The notes under the pieces are model-generated. The model saw nothing but the letters and a program-made list of their open reading frames with translations. It was not told where the DNA came from and did not search any database. Of a DNA stretch of 12,348 nucleotides, positions 7,030 through 12,348 are shown one piece after another (positions within the stretch are counted from its first letter, which is position 1; every line of letters starts with the position of its first letter). The position numbers were made by a program, and so were the translations under genes. Origin of the DNA: DASQPR01 sp035713725 (GTDB lineage Bacteria; Actinomycetota; Actinomycetes; Mycobacteriales; Micromonosporaceae); NCBI GenBank assembly GCA_035713725.1, contig DASTMZ010000094.1, positions 1 to 12,348 on the forward strand, in the 5' to 3' direction.

Positions 7030-9374
7030 AACTGGAACAGTTGCGCCGGATCGAGGAGGTGGTCCTGGCTGTCTCGCCCGATGTCCAACCGCACCCAGTT
7101 GATGTCGCCGGTGAACGCGTACCCGTCGGCCGGGTATTCGTTGCTCACCGGCGATCCGGCATCCTTGCCGACGCCACCCGTCTCGCAAAGTGAGTAGTTG
7201 AACGCGTGGGTACGGTCGATCCGGGTGCTGCCGGCCGCTTTCCCGTCCATGTACAACGTCGCGGTGCCGCCCTTGCCGATCCCGCCGCCGTCGTACGCGA
7301 ACTCCATCCGTACCTGATGTGTGCCGGCCGGTACGGCGGCGTCACTCGTCAACGTCGTGCGCTTCATGCCGAGGAAGTTGTAGTGGTAGGCGAGTCGACC
7401 CTTGTCGGTCAGGTAGAGCACCCATCCGCCGGTGACGCCGCCTTCGTTCACGATCACGCCGTGCACACCGCCCTGCGGCACAGTGATCTCCGCGGTGATG
7501 TTGTGCGACTTGTTCTTCAGGTTGAGCATGCAGTTCTCCTGCAGCCCGATCATGCCGTCGAAGAGCATCTGCGAATCGCCGTGGATCAGCACCGGCCGCC
7601 CGGCCATGTCCGGGTTCACGCGCTCGACCATCCGGTCATCGAGGGGCAGCACGTTGTGCTTGGCCGCCTCGATCAGGAACAACCGCTGTAACTCCACCAG
7701 CTTGTCCGGCATCCGACCGGCCAGGTCGTGCGCTTGCGTCCAGTCCTTCGAGCCGTCGTATAGCTCCCATACGTCCTCGTCGAACGGCACACCCTCACCA
7801 TGTACCTCCCACGGCGTACGGTGCTTCGTGATCGCCGACCATCCCTTGTGGTAGATGCCGCGGTTGCACATCATCTCGAAGTACTGCGTGTCGTGGCGCT
7901 CAGCGCCGTACGCGTCGTCGAACGCGTACGCCATGCTCACGCCGTGCATCGGCTCTTGCGTGACGCCGTGCACGGTGGACGGTTGCGGCAACCCAGCCAC
8001 CTCGAGCACGGTCGGTGCGACGTCCGTCACGTGGCAGAACTGGCTCCGGTAGCCGCCGCCGGCCTTGATCCGGCTCGGCCAGTGCACGATCGTCGCGTTC
8101 CGCGTTCCGCCCCAGTGCGACGCGACCTGCTTCGTCCACTGGTACGGCGTGCACATCGCGTGCGCCCAACCGACCGCGTAGTGGTTGTAGGCATCGGGCC
8201 CACCGAATTTGTCGATGTTCGTTCGCAGATATGCAGGCGTCTCGATGGTCGGATCCTCGGCTATCGCGATCTCGTTCAGCGTGCCTTGCAACGAGCCTTC
8301 GGCCGATGCGCCGTTGTCACCGATGATGTAGTACACGAGCGTGTCGTCCATGATCCCGAGCGCCTCAAGGCTGTCGATCACGCGGCCGACATGGTGGTCG
8401 GCGTATTCCAGGAAGCCGGCGTAAATCTCCATCTGCCGCAAAAGCACGGGCTTCAACTCGTCGTCCATGTCGTCCCACGCGGGAATCTCGTCGTGGCGCG
8501 CGGTCAGATCACAATCCGTGGGTACGGAGCCCATCTGCTTCTGCCGCCCGAAGGTCTCCTCGCGCAGCACGTCCCAGCCCTTGTCGAACCGGCCCTTGTA
8601 CCGGTCGGCCCACTCCGGTGGCACGTGATGCGGCGCGTGCGTCGCGCCGGGCGCGAGGTACGCGAAGAACGGCCGATCTGGCGTGAGCGCCTTCTGCTGG
8701 CGGATCCACCGGATCGCGTGGTCCGCGAGGTCGGGCATCAAGTGGTACCCATCTGCAGGCGACCGGTCCGGCTCGACCGGCGTGGTGTTCTCGACGAGGT
8801 CCGGGTAGTACTGGTTCGTCTCGCCGCCGATGAACCCGTAGAAGTATTCGAAACCGTTACCGGTCGGCCAGCGGTCGAACGGTCCGGCCGGGCTCGTCTC
8901 CCACACCGGCACCTCGTGGCACTTGCCGATGTGCGCGGTGGCGTACCCGTTCAATCGCAAGATCTCGGCCAGCGGCGCGCACGTGTTGGGACGGACGCCG
9001 GTGTAACCCGGCGCCGACGTCGCAAGCTCCGTGATCGTCCCCATGCCGACCGTGTGGTGGTTGCGGCCGGACAGCAGCGCGGCGCGCGTGGGGGAGCACA
9101 GCGCGGTGGTGTGGAACCGGTTGAACCGTAACCCGCCGCCGGCGAGCCGCTCGGCGGTCGGCATGTTCACCGGGCCGCCGAACGCGCTCGATGCACCGAA
9201 CCCGACATCGTCCAACAAGATCAACAGTACGTTCGGCGAGCCGGCCGGCGGCCGCAGCGGCCGGATGGGCGGGAATTCAGTATCCGGGTCTCGGGCGTCG
9301 TACGTGGTCAGCGCGGTCGGCGCCACGTTCGGAATGGGAAGAATGGACCGCTGCTCGGCCGATGGATCGGACAT
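7011..9374 (-). CDS. Large arylsulfatase, formylglycine-dependent type I sulfatase (787 aa)
   Basis: Hydrolyses a sulfate ester to release inorganic sulfate; the natural substrate is unknown. Numbering from the ATG at 9374, the active site is complete: Asp55-Asp56 (LLDDVGFG) for metal binding, the CSPTR motif with Cys93 as the formylglycine precursor and Arg97, Lys152 and His154 in GKCHE, His247 in THAPHH, Asp354-Asn355 in IGDNGAS, and Lys416 in WTKQ. Cys replaces the more usual Trp in GKWH. A beta-rich C-terminal domain of about 230 residues follows the catalytic part. The length of 787 equals, as I recall, the mycobacterial AtsA/AtsD proteins. No signal peptide or Tat motif is evident, so it is probably cytoplasmic. 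GGGGG at 9381-9385 is six bases from this ATG, favouring it over the GTG directly before it (9377). Activity needs a formylglycine-generating enzyme, which is not in this window. Confidence 0.95.
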   Translation of the reverse strand: MSDPSAEQRSILPIPNVAPTALTTYDARDPDTEFPPIRPLRPPAGSPNVLLILLDDVGFGASSAFGGPVNMPTAERLAGGGLRFNRFHTTALCSPTRAALLSGRNHHTVGMGTITELATSAPGYTGVRPNTCAPLAEILRLNGYATAHIGKCHEVPVWETSPAGPFDRWPTGNGFEYFYGFIGGETNQYYPDLVENTTPVEPDRSPADGYHLMPDLADHAIRWIRQQKALTPDRPFFAYLAPGATHAPHHVPPEWADRYKGRFDKGWDVLREETFGRQKQMGSVPTDCDLTARHDEIPAWDDMDDELKPVLLRQMEIYAGFLEYADHHVGRVIDSLEALGIMDDTLVYYIIGDNGASAEGSLQGTLNEIAIAEDPTIETPAYLRTNIDKFGGPDAYNHYAVGWAHAMCTPYQWTKQVASHWGGTRNATIVHWPSRIKAGGGYRSQFCHVTDVAPTVLEVAGLPQPSTVHGVTQEPMHGVSMAYAFDDAYGAERHDTQYFEMMCNRGIYHKGWSAITKHRTPWEVHGEGVPFDEDVWELYDGSKDWTQAHDLAGRMPDKLVELQRLFLIEAAKHNVLPLDDRMVERVNPDMAGRPVLIHGDSQMLFDGMIGLQENCMLNLKNKSHNITAEITVPQGGVHGVIVNEGGVTGGWVLYLTDKGRLAYHYNFLGMKRTTLTSDAAVPAGTHQVRMEFAYDGGGIGKGGTATLYMDGKAAGSTRIDRTHAFNYSLCETGGVGKDAGSPVSNEYPADGYAFTGDINWVRLDIGRDSQDHLLDPAQLFQFAVSRQ

Positions 9375-9377
9375 CAC

Positions 9378-9710
9378 GCACCCCCGTGTCGACGCCGGAA
9401 TCTACGTCAGAACATAACCGCGCATATCCCACCGAGGCCGACGTATCGAGGCACACGGATTGGTGTGCCGATGAAGCTGCTCGGCCCGTGCCGGACGTCT
9501 GACGAGGGGGGTGTCGTCCTCCGGACATGCGGTTGCGACGGGTACGGCAGCGGGGTTGGATGTGCTGTGCGCTTACGTGGTCCATCCACAGAGTTCGGAC
9601 ACGCATCACTCGGACTCGTGGGCGGGCAGCTTGTGCGTCCCCTTTACTGTGCAGAAGGTCCGCGCTAACCCCGGGGCGGACCCAACCCCGAAAGGTCAGG
9701 GGAGATCAGC
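9378..9710. other. Divergent intergenic region, no gene recognised
   Basis: A gap of 333 bp between the sulfatase (minus) and lipoprotein (plus) starts. It should hold both promoters. For the plus strand the best guess is TTTACT (9643-9648) with TAACCC 17 bases later (9666-9671), a weak match. For the minus strand TATGTT and TAGATT hexamers occur within about 40 bases of the sulfatase start, without a good -35. Short open frames here lack ribosome-binding sites and protein-like composition, so I call none. Confidence 0.5.
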
Positions 9711-10199
9711 ATGACGTTCCACACCCCACGCTGGATCGCGCGATCGGTTCCGGTCGCCGCGCTCGGCCTCGTCCTGGTCGGCGGCCTGACGGCCTGCGGC
9801 TCGAGTTCGCCCGGCACCGGCGGCACGGGTGGCACGGGTGGCGGCGAAAGCACGAGTCAGATCTGCCAGGACCTGAGCTCGCAGGGTCAGGCGCTGGAGA
9901 GCAGCATCCTGGGTGCGATGGGTTCTCTGAACCTGACCGACCCGAACGCGGCCGCGAGTGCCGGACCGCAGGTCATCACGGCCGTGAAGGCCGGACTCGG
10001 CCAGCTGGTCACGGTGTTGCGCGCCGAGGCCGCGAAGGCCGCCGACGCGAATCTCCGCAAGTCGCTGAACACGGCCGCGGACGAACTCAACACCGAGATC
10101 GGCAAGATCACCTCGCTGGACGATCTGCAGACCCTCGGCGATGACATGACCGACGTCAGCAACCTGGACAGCTTCTGCCCGGACGCGTTTAGCGAGTGA
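9711..10199 (+). CDS. Small secreted lipoprotein of unknown function (162 aa)
   Basis: The N-terminus is a lipoprotein signal peptide: a basic region (MTFHTPRWIARS), a hydrophobic core, and the lipobox LTAC with Cys29 as the lipidated residue. A Gly/Thr/Ser linker (30-49, repeated GGTGGTGGG) follows, then a mostly helical domain of about 110 residues. This domain begins with QICQDL (Cys52) and ends with DSFCPDAF (Cys156), so a disulfide could join its two ends. The start is well supported: ATG at 9711 with AGGGGAG at 9698-9704, six bases upstream, the strongest ribosome-binding site in the window. It is monocistronic, bounded by its own promoter region and a strong terminator. I recognise no family; a cell-surface binding or structural role is only a guess. 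Confidence 0.9.
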   Translation: MTFHTPRWIARSVPVAALGLVLVGGLTACGSSSPGTGGTGGTGGGESTSQICQDLSSQGQALESSILGAMGSLNLTDPNAAASAGPQVITAVKAGLGQLVTVLRAEAAKAADANLRKSLNTAADELNTEIGKITSLDDLQTLGDDMTDVSNLDSFCPDAFSE

Positions 10200-10222
10200 C
10201 CACGCATTGACAAAGTGACGAG

Positions 10223-10262
10223 CGCCGGGCCGGCCCACTGAGGGCCGGCCCGGCGTTTTGTT
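10223..10262 (+). terminator. Strong intrinsic terminator after the lipoprotein gene
   Basis: A perfect 14-bp GC-rich stem (CGCCGGGCCGGCCC at 10223-10236 with its complement at 10242-10255) and a 5-base ACTGA loop are followed directly by TTTTGTT. It begins 23 bases after the lipoprotein stop. The next gene's ATG is only 14 bases beyond the stem. Confidence 0.93.
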
Positions 10263-10269
10263 GCGCAGA

Positions 10270-11292
10270 ATGGTGACCGTGGAACAGCGCATCGCCAGTG
10301 CTCGGTTGGGCGACGGCACGAAGATCGCGTACGCATCGGTCGGCACCGGTCGGTTCCTCGTGTACGCGCCCGGCTGGCTCACACATCTCGAACGCAGCTG
10401 GGCGATGCCACCCGAGCGCGGCCTCTACGAATCGCTGGCGCGCGGTCGCACCCTGGTCCGCTACGACAAGGCCCGCTGCGGACTGTCCGGTCACACCGAC
10501 CGTCCACCATCGATGGATCTCGAGCTGGAGACACTCGACGCGGTGATCGCCGCGGTCGGTACCGAGCGATTCGACCTGCTGGGTACGTCGTTCGGGGCGG
10601 CCGTCGCGGCATCATGGGCGGCCGCCCACCCGGATCGCGTGACGCACCTGGTGCTCTACGGCGGATGGGTTCGCGGGTCGGCGATCGCCGACGCGGCTGT
10701 GCAACAACACGTCCTCGGGCTGGTCGCGAAGCACTGGGGACTCGGCTCGGACGTGCTGGCCGACATCTTCGCGCCGGACGCGGATGCGGCCACGAGAACG
10801 GCATTCGTTGCGTACCAACGCGAGGCCGCCGCAGCGGAGACGGCACGCGAGATGCTCGCGTTGTCGTATCAGGTCGACATCGCCGGTCTGCTCGGGCACA
10901 TCGACGCACCGACGCTCGTGGTGCACCGCGAACGCGACCGTGCTGCGCCGCTCGAGCAAGGCAGGGCGCTCGCCGACGGCATTCGCGGCGCCCGTCTCGA
11001 GGTGCTGCCGGGCCGGGATCATCTGCCGTACGTCGGCGACGTTGACGCGCTGGCCAAGTCGATTCGCGGCTTCCTCGGCCTGCCGACGCTGCGCCGGCCA
11101 GTCGTACCCTCGTTGACCGCACGCCAACGTGAGGTGGCCGCGTTGGTCACCGAAGGTTTGACGAACCGGGAAATCGCCGAGCGCCTCTACATCACCGAAC
11201 GATCGGCCGAATCGCACGTCGAGCGGATCCGGGATCGACTCGGCTTCCGCTCACGGTCCCAGATCGCCGCCTGGTTCGTGGCCGGCGGCTAG
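10270..11292 (+). CDS. Alpha/beta-hydrolase fused to a LuxR-type HTH regulator (340 aa)
   Basis: Two domains are visible. Residues of about 15-270 form an alpha/beta-hydrolase: the oxyanion-region YAPGWLTHLE (32-41), RYDKARCGLSG (64-74), the nucleophile elbow GTSFGA with Ser107, a likely acid Asp223 in HRERDRAAP, and His251 in GRDHLPY. The catalytic triad therefore looks intact. Residues of about 281-336 form a LuxR/GerE helix-turn-helix: LTARQREVAALVTEGLTNRE, then IAERLYITERSAESHVERI. The pair suggests a one-component regulator in which the hydrolase senses or processes a small molecule and the C-terminus binds DNA. The APGW-THLE segment resembles hydrolase domains found next to adenylate cyclase and LuxR modules. 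ATG at 10270 is chosen, with in-frame TTG 10258/10261 and GTG 10273/10279 possible. None has a ribosome-binding site, and the start abuts a terminator. Target genes are unknown. Confidence 0.9.
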   Translation: MVTVEQRIASARLGDGTKIAYASVGTGRFLVYAPGWLTHLERSWAMPPERGLYESLARGRTLVRYDKARCGLSGHTDRPPSMDLELETLDAVIAAVGTERFDLLGTSFGAAVAASWAAAHPDRVTHLVLYGGWVRGSAIADAAVQQHVLGLVAKHWGLGSDVLADIFAPDADAATRTAFVAYQREAAAAETAREMLALSYQVDIAGLLGHIDAPTLVVHRERDRAAPLEQGRALADGIRGARLEVLPGRDHLPYVGDVDALAKSIRGFLGLPTLRRPVVPSLTARQREVAALVTEGLTNREIAERLYITERSAESHVERIRDRLGFRSRSQIAAWFVAGG

Positions 11293-11299
11293 GGCTCGT

Positions 11300-11365
11300 G
11301 TCGTTCGTTCGTGTCGTTCGCGATCGGGTCGTTCGCGATCGAGTCGTTCGCGATCGAGTCGTTCG
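11300..11365. repeat. 15-bp tandem repeat upstream of the mddA-like gene
   Basis: GTCGTTCGCGATCGG/A is repeated three times without spacers (11313-11327, 11328-11342, 11343-11357). It is flanked by partial GTCGTTCG copies at 11300-11307 and 11358-11365. The unit contains the palindromes TCGCGA and CGATCG. The period is a multiple of three, so every frame stays open across it; in the frame of the next gene it would read Ser-Phe-Ala-Ile-Glu/Gly. It could be a minisatellite or a repeated protein-binding site. Confidence 0.9.
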
Positions 11366-11424
11366 GCGAAACTGCGGTATTTCCCCCGCTGCGGCCGGTC
11401 TCGCAGTCAGCGAACATCGGCCAG

Positions 11425-12204
11425 ATGAGCGAACTTTCGCACGCGGTCCGTCGTCCAGCGGTCCGCGCGGCAATTCTTGGGTACGCAGGGACCTCGTACG
11501 GGTCGTTTCTGCTCGCATCGGCCTGGGCGGTGCTGTTCCTGGCCGACGTCGGGGTCCCGCTGATCGTCGACCGGCCGGCTCGGCGCGCGACATGGCTGGC
11601 GCTGCTCGTCGACGCGGCGCTGCTGATGGTCTTCGCCATCCAGCACACCGTGATGGCGCGACCTCGGTTCAAACAATGGTTGGCAGCGTGGCTGCCGGCC
11701 GCCACCGAGCGGAGCACCTATGTGCTGGCGTCCAGCCTCGCGCTCATGTTGTTGTTCTGGCAGTGGCAGTCGGTGCCCGCGCACTTGTGGTGGGTCAACG
11801 CGCAGCCGTGGGCCGGCCTCGTCTGGGTGCTCTACGCCATCGGGTGGGTCGTCGCGGTGTCGTCCACTTTCATGATCGATCACTTGGATTTTCTCGGACT
11901 CCGTCAGACGTACGCGGCCGGCGACGACGGGCACGCCTACCAGTCGCCGGGCTTCTCGGAGAAGTGGCTCTACGCATGGGTACGCCACCCGATGATGCTC
12001 GGCCTGTTGATCGCGTTCTGGGCAACGCCTCGCATGTCCGTCGGTCATCTGTTCTTCGCGCTCGGCGGCACGGCGTACATCCTCGTCGGCATCAGATTCG
12101 AGGAACGCAAACTGATGCGTGAGCTTGGCGACGCGTACGTTGACTACGCGCGACGCGTGCCCGCGCTGGTGCCAGTTCGTGCCCAGCGTCCGACAGCCGA
12201 CTAG
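11425..12204 (+). CDS. mddA: Methanethiol S-methyltransferase-like membrane protein (NnrU/isoprenylcysteine methyltransferase superfamily, 259 aa)
   Basis: An integral membrane methyltransferase. MddA proteins transfer a methyl group from SAM to methanethiol to give dimethyl sulfide and are known in Pseudomonas and mycobacteria. About five hydrophobic segments are visible (25-45, 57-77, 98-118, 130-150, 190-222). The signature parts of the MddA branch are present: QHTVMARPRFK (73-83), RSTYVLASSLALMLLFWQW (96-114), STFMIDHLDFLGLRQ (147-161), the SAM-binding VRHPMMLG (186-193), FWATPRMSVGHLFFALG (198-214) and IRFEERKL (223-230). The length is typical. The ATG at 11425 is taken because the protein-like sequence begins there. 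An in-frame GTG at 11311 would add a 38-residue tail made largely of the tandem repeat. Neither has a clear ribosome-binding site. Superfamily certain; substrate likely from similarity. Confidence 0.85.
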   Translation: MSELSHAVRRPAVRAAILGYAGTSYGSFLLASAWAVLFLADVGVPLIVDRPARRATWLALLVDAALLMVFAIQHTVMARPRFKQWLAAWLPAATERSTYVLASSLALMLLFWQWQSVPAHLWWVNAQPWAGLVWVLYAIGWVVAVSSTFMIDHLDFLGLRQTYAAGDDGHAYQSPGFSEKWLYAWVRHPMMLGLLIAFWATPRMSVGHLFFALGGTAYILVGIRFEERKLMRELGDAYVDYARRVPALVPVRAQRPTAD

Positions 12205-12270
12205 GCCGCGCGGACGCTCGGAGTCACCAGGGAGACCGTCTACCGTAGCGGCCTATGGGAGTGGCCTGCG

Positions 12271-12348
12271 GTGGGTGACTGGTTCCAGACCGTCGCTGAT
12301 GTGGAGGTCGGCCCGGAGCAGGCCAACGCGCTGGCCGGTGCCGCATTC
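12271..12348 (+). CDS. Start of an unidentified gene (26 codons, cut by window edge)
   Basis: A GTG at 12271 opens a frame that runs to the window end without a stop and reads VGDWFQTVADVEVGPEQANA, then LAGAAF, with the third-position G/C bias of the neighbours. GGGAG at 12257-12261, nine bases upstream, is a reasonable ribosome-binding site. It lies 66 bases after the mddA-like stop on the same strand and in the same frame, so it may be co-transcribed. Too little is present to name a family. Confidence 0.5.
   Translation, partial: MGDWFQTVADVEVGPEQANALAGAAF

Noticed and set aside
7800..9131. 443-codon plus-strand open frame opposite the sulfatase
   Set aside because: It is a shadow frame caused by GC-rich codon bias; its translation is Arg/Val/His-rich with no motifs, while the minus strand encodes a complete sulfatase.
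10207..10212. Perfect TTGACA -35 hexamer before the hydrolase-LuxR gene
   Set aside because: The position 16-18 bases downstream lies inside the GC-only terminator stem, and no -10-like hexamer is present.
11300..11365. Possible CRISPR array
   Set aside because: The units are directly adjacent with no spacers and only 15 bp long, and no cas genes are near.
1..12348. Mobile element or prophage boundaries
   Set aside because: No transposase, integrase, terminal inverted repeats or target duplication were seen, including next to the tRNA-Ser, whose 3' end is not repeated elsewhere in the window as far as I can see.

Overview
The window is high-GC DNA (roughly two-thirds G+C by eye) from the chromosome of an actinobacterium. 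The evidence is the strong G/C third-position codon bias, several GTG starts, few Shine-Dalgarno sites on some genes, a PadR/ABC/FtsX operon, a large mycobacterial-type arylsulfatase and an MddA-type membrane methyltransferase. I cannot name the genus. I see no transposase, phage gene, CRISPR array or rRNA.

Layout. (1) Positions 1-439, minus strand: the 5' part of deoD (purine nucleoside phosphorylase), cut by the window edge. (2) Positions 605-691, plus strand: a complete tRNA-Ser(CGA), followed three bases later by a class I SAM-dependent methyltransferase gene (695-1528). (3) Positions 1705-5506, plus strand: a tightly overlapping operon of a PadR-family repressor, a MacB/LolD-type ABC ATPase and an 833-residue FtsX-like permease. 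A TATAC-N3-GTATC inverted repeat lies upstream and may be the operator. (4) Positions 5617-9374, minus strand: a large arylsulfatase with a complete formylglycine-sulfatase active site, then an APC-superfamily amino acid permease whose GTG start sits 8 bases after a TATGAT -10-like box, suggesting its own leaderless transcript. (5) Positions 9711-12204, plus strand: a small secreted lipoprotein closed by a textbook intrinsic terminator, an alpha/beta-hydrolase-LuxR fusion regulator, a 15-bp tandem repeat and a methanethiol S-methyltransferase-like (mddA) gene. (6) From 12271, plus strand: the first 26 codons of an unidentified gene running off the window.

How the parts may work together. The PadR repressor probably controls its own exporter operon: the genes overlap by 4 bases each, so they are likely translationally coupled. 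The sulfatase (release of sulfate from sulfate esters) and MddA (methylation of methanethiol to dimethyl sulfide) give the right half a loose sulfur theme, but they are on opposite strands in separate transcription units, so any functional link is inference. The hydrolase-LuxR fusion could be a one-component sensor whose hydrolase fold binds or cleaves a small ligand.

Nothing here is clearly a new multi-gene system. The items most worth a second look are the tRNA-methyltransferase junction, the hydrolase-LuxR fusion packed against a terminator, the cysteine-bearing outer domain of the FtsX permease, and the codon-sized tandem repeat upstream of mddA.
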